A stretch of DNA of 64,000 nt from Helicobacter anatolicus (GCF_021300615.1 NZ_JAJTMY010000003.1:124001-188000); one strand, 5' to 3'. Positions 45,840 to 55,186 are shown, counted from the stretch's first letter. The notes: generated from the letters alone by a model not told the origin. Numbers and translations: made by a program.

Positions 45840-47633
45840 ATGTGTGGAATCGTGGGCTACATAGGTGAAAAAAATATCAAAAAAATACTTTTACATGGGC
45901 TAGAAGAACTAGAATATCGTGGTTATGACAGCGCAGGATTTGCAATTTTAAGCCACAATGAACTCTCTTCTTTTAAATCCGTAGGAAAAATCCAAAACCT
46001 CATCGAAAAAACTAAATATTTTGAAACACAAGGCTTTGGTGTTGGGATTGGCCACACAAGATGGGCGACACATGGCAAGCCCACAGAAATAAATGCACAT
46101 CCTCACAGCGGAGAATTTAGTAGCGTAGTGCATAATGGAATCATAGAAAATTATGCAGAATTAAAAACAATGCTACAAAAAAAAGGTTATCACTTTTTAA
46201 GCCAAACAGATACAGAAGTAATCATTCATCTTTTTGAAGATAATCTTAAAGAACAAAAAGATCCGCTAAAAGCATTTGAAAAAACAATCAATTCTTGCAA
46301 AGGTGCATATGCAATACTGCTTGTCACAAAAATCATGCCAGACAAAGTTTTTTATGCCAAAAATGGCTCTCCACTTATCATCGGAAAAGGTGAAGAAGGA
46401 ATTTATTTTGCAAGTTCTGATTCTCCTTTAGTAGGATTAGCAAAAGAGGTTTGCTATCTTGAAGATGGAAAAATAGGTGTTTTGGGTATTGAAGATTTTT
46501 ATACCCTCCCCTCTATACAACCTCTAAACATTAATAAAAGCTTTGCACAAAAAGAGGGTTTTCGCTATTTCATGGAAAAAGAAATCTATGAGCAACATCG
46601 CGTTTTATTAGAAACACTTATGGGGCGCATACAAACAGATACTCAACAAATCACTCTAGAAAATATTGATGATAGCTTTTTAGAAGGGATCAAAAGTATT
46701 ACGATTTGTGCATGTGGAACAAGCTACCATGCCGCAATGGTAGGAAAATATCTTTTAGAAAGAATGGCAAAAATCCGCGTAAATATTGCTATTGCAAGTG
46801 AATTTAGATATGCAGGATTTGTGATGGATAAAGAGGAACTTTTTATTAGTATTTCCCAGAGTGGAGAAACTGCTGATACTCTAGAAGCTCTAAAGCTTGC
46901 TAAAAAACATCAACAAAAAACCCTTGCAATTTGTAATGTAGAAAATAGCTCTATTGTGCGAGAAAGCGATCATACAATCCTTACACGCGCAGGCATAGAA
47001 AAAGGTGTTGCAAGCACAAAAGCCTTTGCTTCACAAGTATTAGTACTTTGGCTTTTTGCTCTCTTTTTTGCGCAACAAAGAAAAACACTAGAGAAAAAAG
47101 ACATTGCACAAGAAATCTCTTTTATGTTTGCTGCCATCAAAGCCACACAAGTAAATAACAAAATGCATGAGAGAATCAAAAAACTCTCTAAAAGATATTT
47201 ACATGGTCATGGATTCTTTTTTATTGGTAGGGATATTTTTTACCCTCTGGCTCTAGAAGGTGCACTAAAACTCAAAGAAATTAGCTATCTTCATGCCGAA
47301 GGATACCCTAGCGGAGAAATGAAACATGGACCTATCGCACTTGCAGATTCTAATCTTTTTACCATTGCCTTAATGCCAGAGCATTTACTTTTTGAAAAAA
47401 TTAAAAGCAATGTTGAAGAACTTAGTGCTAGAGATGCTACAATATGTGCAATTAGCCCAAAAGAATGTGAAAGTGCTGATGACATGATTTATATCCCTAA
47501 AGCACAAAGCTATATGGAAGAGTTTTTTTCCATGATGGTAGTTTTACAAGTTTTAGCATTAGAAATTGCTATCAAACTTGGCAATGATGTGGATATGCCA
47601 AGAAATCTTGCAAAAAGTGTAACCGTGGAATAA
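45840..47633 (+). CDS. glmS: Glutamine-fructose-6-phosphate aminotransferase (isomerizing)
   Basis: Makes glucosamine-6-phosphate for peptidoglycan and LPS. The start is the ATG before CGIVGYIG, because the family needs the cysteine at position 2 as N-terminal nucleophile after methionine removal; the open frame begins five codons earlier. GATase-II domain about 1-220, then two SIS sugar-isomerase domains (CACGTSYHAA near 295, SQSGETADTLEALK near 341, GRDIFYPLALEGALKLKEIS near 465) and the terminal AKSVTVE. 597 residues, full length. No glmS ribozyme is expected or seen. Confidence 0.96.
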   Translation: MCGIVGYIGEKNIKKILLHGLEELEYRGYDSAGFAILSHNELSSFKSVGKIQNLIEKTKYFETQGFGVGIGHTRWATHGKPTEINAHPHSGEFSSVVHNGIIENYAELKTMLQKKGYHFLSQTDTEVIIHLFEDNLKEQKDPLKAFEKTINSCKGAYAILLVTKIMPDKVFYAKNGSPLIIGKGEEGIYFASSDSPLVGLAKEVCYLEDGKIGVLGIEDFYTLPSIQPLNINKSFAQKEGFRYFMEKEIYEQHRVLLETLMGRIQTDTQQITLENIDDSFLEGIKSITICACGTSYHAAMVGKYLLERMAKIRVNIAIASEFRYAGFVMDKEELFISISQSGETADTLEALKLAKKHQQKTLAICNVENSSIVRESDHTILTRAGIEKGVASTKAFASQVLVLWLFALFFAQQRKTLEKKDIAQEISFMFAAIKATQVNNKMHERIKKLSKRYLHGHGFFFIGRDIFYPLALEGALKLKEISYLHAEGYPSGEMKHGPIALADSNLFTIALMPEHLLFEKIKSNVEELSARDATICAISPKECESADDMIYIPKAQSYMEEFFSMMVVLQVLALEIAIKLGNDVDMPRNLAKSVTVE

Positions 47634-47654
47634 ACACAAAATAGCAGGAAAGCT

Positions 47655-47990
47655 ATGCAAAAAAATTTAAATATTTTTATATCTTTTTTAATTATCATTC
47701 TTTGTAATGCATGCATTAGTAAAAAACTAAAAAACCAACTTGCAAGAAATATAATATTCAATAAGAATGTTATATGCTTAATGATAAATTTAATAGGAAA
47801 GATAACAGAGTTGCTATTTTTACTTATGCGAGAAAAAACAAAAATGCTAAACATTATCTGTGATGAAGTATTAAATACTCCTAGAAATAAAAAAATCCCA
47901 AATTACACAACTATTAATAACATGCAATCCATGCCAAAAATCACCACACTAAACCCTATAGCATTTTTAATAATCAAGGAAGTAATATGA
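47655..47990 (+). CDS. Small hypothetical protein upstream of the asparaginase gene
   Basis: 111 residues, no recognised domain. The N-terminus is hydrophobic (residues 5-19) and ends in CNAC, a poor lipobox, so a lipoprotein is possible but weak. Two things support a real gene: AGGAAAG lies four bases before the ATG, and the TGA overlaps the asparaginase ATG (ATGA). Against it, the composition beyond residue 30 looks non-descript and part overlaps an opposite-strand open frame. Could be a short leader or a decayed gene. Confidence 0.4.
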   Translation: MQKNLNIFISFLIIILCNACISKKLKNQLARNIIFNKNVICLMINLIGKITELLFLLMREKTKMLNIICDEVLNTPRNKKIPNYTTINNMQSMPKITTLNPIAFLIIKEVI

Positions 47991-48964
47991 AAAAAATAGC
48001 TCTTGCATCTATTGGCGGAACAATCTCTATGCAAGTTTCTAATAATGGAGGTATTACTCCACAAATTGGAGCAAAAGATTTTATTAGTGCGATTCCTGAA
48101 ATAAAAAAAATTGCACAAATCTCCACTCACAATCTCTTTAGTATTGCAAGTGGACATATTACTTTTCAAAATCTCTTAGAAGCATACAATTGGGCAAAAA
48201 ATGCAGCAAAAGATTCGCAAGGAATTATCATCACACAAGGAACTGACACGCTAGAAGAAAGTGCATTTTTTTTAAGCTTATTGTGGAATGAACCTATCCC
48301 CCTTATTCTCACGGGTGCTATGCGTAGTAGTGATGAACTAGGTTATGATGGACTAAATAATATTTATAACGCTATAACACTGATTGTAAATTACCCCTCT
48401 TCTTTAAATGCTGGTGTCATGGTTGTGATGAATAATACCATTCACCACCCCCTATGGATGCAAAAAAAACATAGTCTTGCCTTAGAAACTTTTGATTCCA
48501 TGCATCAAGAATTAGGAATAATATTTGAAAATAAAGTAGAATTTTTTAGACCCCTTAGCCCTCTTCCCAAATTCCCCAATCTCCAAACACTACATAAAAA
48601 AGTCTTTTGCTATGAACACAGCCTTGATGATGAAAAAGAGATTTTAGAATGGGCGGGAGAAAAATATGATGGAATTGTCATTGCAGGATATGGCGCGGGA
48701 CACACAAATCTACAAACACGCGACACTATTATAAAAATTGCAAAAACAAAGCCTGTGATTATGTGTGCTAGAACATATGCAGGACCTAGTGCAATTTCCA
48801 CTTATGGCTATCTAGGTAGCGAAATAGACTTGCAAAAAGAAGGCGTGGTTATGAGTAAATGGCTACAACCCAAAAAGGCAAGAATCTTGCTTACCATTCT
48901 CTTATCCCAAAATCTAGGAATCAAAGATTTTATAAATTTTAGAGATTTCATCACGATAAAATAA
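47987..48964 (+). CDS. ansA: L-asparaginase
   Basis: Hydrolyses asparagine to aspartate and ammonia. 325 residues. First catalytic threonine is in ASIGGTISM (about T12) and the second in TQGTDTLEES (near residue 85-90), with the SSDELGYDGLNN segment following. There is no signal peptide, so the enzyme should be cytoplasmic, unlike the periplasmic type II enzyme of H. pylori; its affinity class is not clear from sequence. AAGGA precedes the ATG by about six bases. The symbol reflects the predicted location only. Confidence 0.85.
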   Translation: MKKIALASIGGTISMQVSNNGGITPQIGAKDFISAIPEIKKIAQISTHNLFSIASGHITFQNLLEAYNWAKNAAKDSQGIIITQGTDTLEESAFFLSLLWNEPIPLILTGAMRSSDELGYDGLNNIYNAITLIVNYPSSLNAGVMVVMNNTIHHPLWMQKKHSLALETFDSMHQELGIIFENKVEFFRPLSPLPKFPNLQTLHKKVFCYEHSLDDEKEILEWAGEKYDGIVIAGYGAGHTNLQTRDTIIKIAKTKPVIMCARTYAGPSAISTYGYLGSEIDLQKEGVVMSKWLQPKKARILLTILLSQNLGIKDFINFRDFITIK

Positions 48965-49017
48965 CACTTTCTATAAAATTTTGTTAGAATTAAAACATTT
49001 TAACCTAAGGATGTTTT

Positions 49018-51768
49018 ATGGATTACAAAGATACTCTTTCCCTGCCGCAAACAAATTTTGCCATGCGGGGAAACCTCCCAAATTTAGAGCCCAAACGCTA
49101 TCAAAAATGGAAAGAACAAGAAGTCTATGAGCAAATGCAAACTCTCCGCAAAGATGCAAAACAAAGCTTTTTTATCCATGATGGCCCACCTTATGCAAAT
49201 GGTCACCTCCACATCGGTCATGCACTAAACAAAATCCTAAAAGACATTATTACAAAATATCACTATTTTCAAGGCAAAAAAATTCTCTATACACCAGGGT
49301 GGGATTGCCACGGATTGCCTATTGAACAACAAGTAGAAAAAGATCTCGGGAAAGAAAAAAAAGATTCTCTAAGTATCAATGCTATTCGTGAGCTCTGTAG
49401 AGAGCATGCCAAAAAATTTGTTGCAATTCAAAGCAATGAGTTTGAACAACTCGGTGTAGTTGGAGATTTTAAAAATCCTTATAAAACAATGGATTTTCAA
49501 TTTGAAAGCAATATTTTTGCAACACTTTGTGAAGTTGCAAAAAAAGGACTTTTGCTTGAAAGAAACAAGCCTATTTATTGGAGTTGGGCATGCCAAACTG
49601 CTCTAGCTGATGCAGAAGTTGAATATAAAGACAAGCAATCAGATTCTGTATATGTAGCATTTAAGCTTAGTGATGCTGCACTAAAAAGTCTTAATCTTTT
49701 GCATGGCTCTCTTGTAATTTGGACAACAACACCTTGGACTCTTCCTGCAAATGTGGCTATTGCACTAAGTCCAAATCAAAACTATGTCCTTACAAAAAAA
49801 GGTTTTATTGTTGCAAAAGCATTGCATGAAAAACTTGCACAACAAGGCATTGTGGATACAGAAATAGAAAAAGAAATTCCTAGCAAAAATCTTGAAAATC
49901 TTCATGCTATAAACCCACTAAATCAAAGAAAATCTCATATTATTTTGGGTGATCATGTAAGTATGGAAGATGGTACAGGTGCGGTACATACAGCCCCTGG
50001 ACACGGAGAAGAAGACTACTATATTGCATTAAAATATGATTTAGAAGTATTAATGCCTGTTGATGACAAAGGCTGTTATAGCGAAGAAATTATCCACAAA
50101 AAACTTTTGCCTGAGCATTTCTTAGGAAAACATATCTTCAAAGCACAACAAGAAATTTTAGAACTACTTGGAGATTCTTTGCTTAAACATGTGGTAATTA
50201 CACACTCTTATCCACATTGTTGGCGATCGCATCAACCTGTAATTTATCGTGCTACTACACAATGGTTTATTGTAATGGATAAGCCATTTCATCAAGGAAA
50301 AACCTTACGAGAAGTAGCACTTGATGCGATTAATGAAACAACTTTTTATCCTGAAAGTGGTCGCAATCGTATCAAAACAATGGTAGAAAATCGCCCTGAT
50401 TGGTGCATTTCTCGTCAAAGAGATTGGGGGGTACCTATTGCATTCTTCAAAGACAAAGTAACTGGTGCTACTTTGCTTGATGAGGAAGTATTAAAATTCC
50501 TAAAAGAGCGTTTTGCAAAAGAAGGTTGTGATATTTGGTGGAGTGAGACAATTAGCGATTTATTACCACAATCTCATAAGCATCTTGCACCAAATCTAGA
50601 AAAATGTATGCATATTCTTGATGTGTGGTTTGAGAGTGGTAGCACTTGGAATGCAGTATTAAAAACCCAAAACAATTCCCCTATATATGAAGCGGGAAGT
50701 TATCCCGCAGATATGTATCTAGAGGGAAGTGATCAGCATCGCGGATGGTTTCAAAGCTCACTTTTACTTAGCTGTATTTTGCAAGGAAAGGCACCTTTTA
50801 AAAGTATCCTAACTCATGGTTTTACTGTAGATGAAAAAGGTGAGAAAATGAGTAAAAGTAAAGGCAACGTCATTGCCCCTGAAAGCATACTCAAAAATCA
50901 AGGTGGTGAAATTTTGCGTCTATGGGTGGGAATGAATGACTATCAAAGTGATCTTAGAATCTCTAACAACATTATTTCCCAAGTAGGTGAACAATACAAA
51001 AAAATTCGTAACACTATGCGATTTTTACTTGCTAATATCAATGATTTAGAAAAATTAGCAGACCTAAATACGCTAAGCCCTATTGATCTTTGGATTTTAA
51101 AAGTTACACAAAGCACACTTAAGCAAGTGCATTCCTATTTTCAAAAATATAATTTTGTAAAAGGCTTACAAATCTTAATGCACTATATTACAAACGAGCT
51201 AAGTGGGATTTATATGGACTTATGCAAGGATAGTCTATATTGTGATTCTAAAAATTCCGTGCAGCTTTTGGCTTCAAAAACCACCATGGCAATTATTGCA
51301 AGAAATATTGCACATACCTTAGCACCATTTCTTACCTATACCATCGATGAAGTTATTGAATTTGCTCCAGAAGTACTAAAAAATGGTGCAAAAAATGTCT
51401 TTATGCTAGAACCTTATAACTTAGATATACTAAACACCTTGGAATTAAAAGAAGATTTTCATTTCTTGCTTGCAGTGCGAGAAAAATTTAGCGAAATTAT
51501 TGATAATCTCAAAAAAGAAAAAACAATAAAATCTAGCCTTGAGATAGCAATTTATGCACCAAATACAGATTTCAAACTCCTAGATCAATGGCTCATTGTA
51601 AGTGAAATTATCACTACACCTCCAAAAGATAATATTGCTAGTTTTGAGATCGAGGGTAAAAACTTCCAATTGAGTCTTGCGACAAAACATAAATGCCCCC
51701 GATGTTGGAGATATTTAGCACAAACAAAAGACACTCTCTGTGCAAGATGTCAAGAAGTGATTTCTTAA
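49018..51768 (+). CDS. ileS: Isoleucyl-tRNA synthetase
   Basis: Class-I synthetase of 916 residues. HIGH motif in GPPYANGHLHIGHALNK near residue 55-70, the CP1 editing domain (about 200-400), KMSKS in GEKMSKSKGN near 605, and a C-terminal zinc finger KCPRCWRY...CARCQEV. Eubacterial type, as in H. pylori. ATG 49018 has AAGGA seven bases upstream. Monocistronic, with a hairpin terminator. Confidence 0.96.
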   Translation: MDYKDTLSLPQTNFAMRGNLPNLEPKRYQKWKEQEVYEQMQTLRKDAKQSFFIHDGPPYANGHLHIGHALNKILKDIITKYHYFQGKKILYTPGWDCHGLPIEQQVEKDLGKEKKDSLSINAIRELCREHAKKFVAIQSNEFEQLGVVGDFKNPYKTMDFQFESNIFATLCEVAKKGLLLERNKPIYWSWACQTALADAEVEYKDKQSDSVYVAFKLSDAALKSLNLLHGSLVIWTTTPWTLPANVAIALSPNQNYVLTKKGFIVAKALHEKLAQQGIVDTEIEKEIPSKNLENLHAINPLNQRKSHIILGDHVSMEDGTGAVHTAPGHGEEDYYIALKYDLEVLMPVDDKGCYSEEIIHKKLLPEHFLGKHIFKAQQEILELLGDSLLKHVVITHSYPHCWRSHQPVIYRATTQWFIVMDKPFHQGKTLREVALDAINETTFYPESGRNRIKTMVENRPDWCISRQRDWGVPIAFFKDKVTGATLLDEEVLKFLKERFAKEGCDIWWSETISDLLPQSHKHLAPNLEKCMHILDVWFESGSTWNAVLKTQNNSPIYEAGSYPADMYLEGSDQHRGWFQSSLLLSCILQGKAPFKSILTHGFTVDEKGEKMSKSKGNVIAPESILKNQGGEILRLWVGMNDYQSDLRISNNIISQVGEQYKKIRNTMRFLLANINDLEKLADLNTLSPIDLWILKVTQSTLKQVHSYFQKYNFVKGLQILMHYITNELSGIYMDLCKDSLYCDSKNSVQLLASKTTMAIIARNIAHTLAPFLTYTIDEVIEFAPEVLKNGAKNVFMLEPYNLDILNTLELKEDFHFLLAVREKFSEIIDNLKKEKTIKSSLEIAIYAPNTDFKLLDQWLIVSEIITTPPKDNIASFEIEGKNFQLSLATKHKCPRCWRYLAQTKDTLCARCQEVIS

Positions 51769-51774
51769 TTTATT

Positions 51775-51803
51775 AATACGATCTCTTTTATAGAGATTGT
51801 ATT
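51775..51803 (+). terminator. Hairpin terminator after ileS
   Basis: A 12-bp stem, AATACGATCTCT (51775-51786) and AGAGATTGTATT (51792-51803) with one G-U pair and a TTTAT loop, six bases after the ileS stop. It lacks a T-run but is the strongest hairpin near the gene end. Confidence 0.6.
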
Positions 51804-51887
51804 AAAATAATAATCTGAATCTATTTTTATATTACGAAAAAATAATTTGAAAATTTTGTACAATCGAAGTAAACACTAAAAGAAAAA

Positions 51888-51952
51888 CACCTATTTGCCA
51901 AATAAAACATAATAAAACTTTTAAAAACAAAAAAACTTTTGGCAAATAGGTG
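51888..51952. repeat. Long non-coding hairpin (15-bp perfect arms) overlapping a hydrophobic open frame
   Basis: Arms CACCTATTTGCCAAA (51888-51902) and TTTGGCAAATAGGTG (51938-51952) pair perfectly around a 35-base A-rich loop. On the minus strand a frame runs through both arms to a TAA at 51832-51834; it encodes hydrophobic sequence (for example DYFLVVIAGVIPLTYL) but has no ATG or GTG start before it. It could be a structured RNA, a decayed small membrane-peptide gene or an element end. Function unknown. Confidence 0.6.
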
Positions 51953-52261
51953 AGGGGAATTACCCCTGCTATAACTACTAGGAAATAATCATAACAGGAA
52001 TAAGTATATTTTGCAAAAATAAATCATTATCAAATACCATAATTTATTTTTCATACTAAAATTTGTGTTTAACAAAAAAACATTCTATTAAAACATTACT
52101 TTATAAATTACTACCCTCCCCCGTAGTTTTTAAGAGAATAATATTGATATAAAAAATATTCTAATTTTTAGAAGCCCTACATGCAAGCTGATTGCATAAA
52201 TTATAATTATTTTTTATTAATAAAATGATTTCATTAAAATATAATTTTTATGAAAATTTAG

Positions 52262-52267
52262 TATAAT
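52262..52267 (+). promoter_or_regulatory. -10 element of the outer-membrane protein gene
   Basis: Perfect TATAAT preceded by TTTAG, 30 bases before the ATG at 52297, with AGGAGAG in the leader. Confidence 0.55.
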
Positions 52268-52296
52268 CTCGATATTTTTTAAAACCAGGAGAGAAA

Positions 52297-52917
52297 ATGA
52301 AAAAAATAATGGCACTTCCATTTTTTGGAGCTTTATGTCTTGCGCAAGGAAACTTTTTTGTAGGTGGTGGTATCGGTGCACCAGCAATCTTTGGAACTAA
52401 CGCAGGCGTAACAACTCGCGATCAATTTATTCATTTTAATATAAAAGGTGGTTATGAATTTCAAGTCAATGAAAAACATGGTTTTAGAACATATCTTGAC
52501 CTTGGATATGGCATTGCACCTGTAGGACAAACAGCAAGAGCATCGCTTACATCAACTACTACCAAGGTTAGTTTAACTTCACATCTTGTAGATTTTGATC
52601 TTAATTTAGATTATCTCTATCGATTTGTTAATACAGAAAAATATTCCGTAGGTTTGTATGCAGGTATTTTTATGGGAATGCTTTATACAAATACAGGTGG
52701 CAGCAAAGTAACTACAACAGTAGGCACAACCACAACAACCACAACAACCACAGGAATTGATACAATCTCATATAACACTGGTTTTAATCTTGGTTTTGAA
52801 GGAGTAATTGCCAAAAAGCATTCTATTTTAATGGGTATTAAATTTCTTGGCGATAAAAGCTTTTTTAATGGGCTTTTATATCTAGCACCTCAAATCAATT
52901 ATCTCTACAGATTCTAA
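52297..52917 (+). CDS. Helicobacter-type outer membrane beta-barrel protein
   Basis: 206 residues with a signal peptide (cleavage probably after about residue 16, LCLAQG). Alternating hydrophobic beta-strands run through the protein and the last residues, APQINYLYRF, end in the aromatic residue needed for outer-membrane insertion, as in Helicobacter Hop/Hof-type proteins. A run of nine threonines (about residues 144-152) is encoded by three perfect 9-base repeats and probably lies in a surface loop. Ligand or function not known. Confidence 0.8.
   Translation: MKKIMALPFFGALCLAQGNFFVGGGIGAPAIFGTNAGVTTRDQFIHFNIKGGYEFQVNEKHGFRTYLDLGYGIAPVGQTARASLTSTTTKVSLTSHLVDFDLNLDYLYRFVNTEKYSVGLYAGIFMGMLYTNTGGSKVTTTVGTTTTTTTTTGIDTISYNTGFNLGFEGVIAKKHSILMGIKFLGDKSFFNGLLYLAPQINYLYRF
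52726..52752 (+). repeat. Three perfect 9-base tandem repeats inside the outer-membrane protein gene
   Basis: ACAACCACA repeated three times without mismatch. As the unit is a multiple of three, copy changes would lengthen or shorten the threonine run without breaking the reading frame. Confidence 0.9.
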
Positions 52918-52923
52918 AAGCCT

Positions 52924-52943
52924 AATCCCTCAAAGGAGGGATT
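52924..52943. terminator. Bidirectional hairpin between the outer-membrane protein and SGNH genes
   Basis: Stem AATCCCTC/GAGGGATT, loop AAAG, in the 38-base gap between two convergent genes, five bases after the plus-strand stop. It can end both the outer-membrane protein transcript and the acylation operon. Confidence 0.65.
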
Positions 52944-52955
52944 GCAATATTAAAT

Positions 52956-54080
52956 CTACTTTTTACTTTCCATGCGCTTTTGTTTTGCGTGTTTTAAATC
53001 TAAAATCAATGGCATAAGATCATATTTTTCTACCTCATCTTGTATAGATTGAATATAAGCTTCTATATTTTGTGGTGTAATTCTACCTTTTTTCTCTGCA
53101 ATCCAATCAATTTGTTTTACATTCATATCCATGTTTGTATGGATTTTGTCTTGATAATTTCTTAGATTCTTCATATCATTTTTATCATCAAGAGTATAAA
53201 ACTCAACATTAGGATACTCTATCCCCATCCCTACTACAGCACGCACTAATTCTAAATATTTCAAAAGCAAGTCTAGCTTCTCACTCCTATAATAATAAGT
53301 TGAAAAAGTCGGTAGCAAAATATAAAATTTTGTATCTGGAAACTGTGCTGCAATATCAAAAATATATTCTTTTGCAATACCAATAGATACACTAATATCT
53401 TCCTTGCTTTTTTGCATCAAGTCACGCGGCTTTGTCCTTAGATACTCTAACCTTTTTATTTCATTATCAAGCTCTTCAATACTATGAAACCAACTTGTAT
53501 TATCCTCAAAATTAATAATAAATCTTGGATCGCTAAACCAAAAATTAAAAGTCTCTATATCTCTCCCCTCTCCAATACATTTTGGCTTTTTTGACAAAAG
53601 CAAAAGACAATCAATATATTTTTTATTAATATATGCGCGGATATCATTCAAAGGATTTTTATCATACAAGAATCCAAAACCCCTAAAGGTTTTATCACCC
53701 AATTCAAGATTGCTAAGATTAAATCCATAAATAATGCTTTTGACTTTTTTCTTTTGGTGAAGATATTTAATTAGAACATATTTTTCATAAACACTAGAAC
53801 TTGTCATAGAAATATTTGCCCATTTACCACCCAAGCGATAGCCTACATAACCTGCAGGAATATTTATTGTTAAAGAATCTCCAACAATATAAGAATCAAA
53901 ATCATAATGATCGATAATTCCCTTATTTTGCAAACGCATTTCTCTAGAAAAAGTTGGCTCCCTAAAAAAAGGTTTGTGAAAAATTTGCATAGGATCATAG
54001 AGATAAAACGCAACAAAAAATAATCCAATTAAAATTGCTGCAAAAACAAATACTAAAATACTAAATTTTTTATAACTCAT
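52956..54080 (-). CDS. Membrane-anchored SGNH/GDS-type protein, second copy
   Basis: 374 residues with one N-terminal transmembrane helix (about 7-27) and a periplasmic domain. The SGNH block I serine is S69 in YIVGDSLT, and the C-terminal D-x-x-H block is DKIH in NYQDKIHTNMDMN, so an acyl-transfer or esterase site is present, as in AlgJ/AlgX, DltD and PatB partners of MBOAT proteins. It is closely related to the preceding gene, especially over the first 70 residues. ATG 54080 is chosen over GTG three bases upstream by spacing to AGG. Last gene of the operon. Confidence 0.72.
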   Translation of the reverse strand: MSYKKFSILVFVFAAILIGLFFVAFYLYDPMQIFHKPFFREPTFSREMRLQNKGIIDHYDFDSYIVGDSLTINIPAGYVGYRLGGKWANISMTSSSVYEKYVLIKYLHQKKKVKSIIYGFNLSNLELGDKTFRGFGFLYDKNPLNDIRAYINKKYIDCLLLLSKKPKCIGEGRDIETFNFWFSDPRFIINFEDNTSWFHSIEELDNEIKRLEYLRTKPRDLMQKSKEDISVSIGIAKEYIFDIAAQFPDTKFYILLPTFSTYYYRSEKLDLLLKYLELVRAVVGMGIEYPNVEFYTLDDKNDMKNLRNYQDKIHTNMDMNVKQIDWIAEKKGRITPQNIEAYIQSIQDEVEKYDLMPLILDLKHAKQKRMESKK

Positions 54081-54086
54081 CACAAC

Positions 54087-55178
54087 CTACAATCTTTTTT
54101 CTAAAATATCAATTAAGGGTTTCACATCATATTTTTGCACCTTATCTTGTAAATTTTTCAAATAAATATCAATATTTTCATTATTCACAATATGGCTACC
54201 CTCTGCTATTGCATCAATTTGTTTTACATTCATATCCATACTATGATGCACATGATCTTTATAATTTTTTATATCATCTGTATAGTTATCATTTCCAAAA
54301 CCATAAATTTTTACATTTGGATATTTAGTAGATTCTTGTACAAACCACCTAAGCGATTTAAAATACCTCGCGATATATTCTTCATTGCTTACTTTATAAA
54401 AATAAGTGGGATACACAGGAATAAGAAAATAAAAATGAACTTTTGGATTTTGTGCTACCAATGAAAAAACATACTTTTGTATATATTCTTTTACATCATC
54501 AATATTTTTTGTGCTTACAAAGTGATAGATTTTTTTCTGTGCTACTTTTAAACGATCAATCTCTTTTTTTATTCCTTCTCCTTGAAACCATCCTCCATAA
54601 TTCCCAAGATTATATAAAGTATGCGGATCATCCATCCAATGTGTTAGATTCTCCAAATCTGCTTGCCCCACACATTTTGGCTTTTTTGAAAAAGACAATA
54701 AACAATTGATATATTTTCTATTAATATATGCACGGATATCATTCAAGGGGTTCTTATCATATAAGAATCCAAAATGTATCTGCTCCACACTTTTATCCAC
54801 CATGCTTACATTTAAGCCATAAATTATATTTTTTACATCATGTCTTTTTCTAAAAAGATAATCTAAAATTACAAATTTTTCATAAAAACTAGCACCTACA
54901 GGCGTGATATTCACCCATTTATCTCCGAGGCGATATTGCACATAACCTGCAGGAGTGTTTTGCGTCAAAGAATCTCCAATGATATAAGAATCAAAATCAT
55001 AATGATCAATAATCCCCTTATCTTGCAGGCGTGTTTCTCTAGAAAAAGTTGGCTCCCTAAAAAAAGGTTTGTGAAAAATTTGTATCGGATCATAGAGATA
55101 AAATGCAATAAGAAATAACCCTAATAACAAAAAAGTACAACCAAGCACCAAAATACTAAATTTTTTATAATCTTGCAT
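54087..55178 (-). CDS. Membrane-anchored SGNH/GDS-type protein, first copy
   Basis: 363 residues: N-terminal helix (about 8-28), block I serine S70 in YIIGDSLT, and D-x-x-H in YKDHVHHSMDMN near the C-terminus. The stretch FREPTFSRETRLQ around residues 40-52 and KNPLNDIRAYIN near 140 are nearly identical in the downstream gene, so the two arose by tandem duplication and then diverged in the middle. It follows the MBOAT gene by eight bases. Expected role: periplasmic step of acyl transfer to a surface polymer, inferred from MBOAT pairing. Confidence 0.72.
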   Translation of the reverse strand: MQDYKKFSILVLGCTFLLLGLFLIAFYLYDPIQIFHKPFFREPTFSRETRLQDKGIIDHYDFDSYIIGDSLTQNTPAGYVQYRLGDKWVNITPVGASFYEKFVILDYLFRKRHDVKNIIYGLNVSMVDKSVEQIHFGFLYDKNPLNDIRAYINRKYINCLLSFSKKPKCVGQADLENLTHWMDDPHTLYNLGNYGGWFQGEGIKKEIDRLKVAQKKIYHFVSTKNIDDVKEYIQKYVFSLVAQNPKVHFYFLIPVYPTYFYKVSNEEYIARYFKSLRWFVQESTKYPNVKIYGFGNDNYTDDIKNYKDHVHHSMDMNVKQIDAIAEGSHIVNNENIDIYLKNLQDKVQKYDVKPLIDILEKRL

Positions 55179-55186
55179 CAAAAAAC

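Larger units (their letters stand above)
51769..52296. other. Intergenic region ileS/outer-membrane protein gene
   Basis: 528 bases. It contains the ileS terminator, a long hairpin with a 15-bp perfect stem, a smaller GC hairpin next to it (AGGGG-AATTA-CCCCT at 51953-51967), and the promoter of the outer-membrane protein gene. The minus strand has an open frame without an ATG across the hairpin (see the hairpin entry). No other gene is seen. Confidence 0.6.

Noticed and set aside
47510-47854. Minus-strand open frame with several hydrophobic stretches across the end of glmS
   Set aside because: It is antisense to the end of glmS and to the next plus-strand ORF, has no clear ribosome-binding site, and its STVTLFARFLG part is simply the opposite strand of the conserved glmS end.
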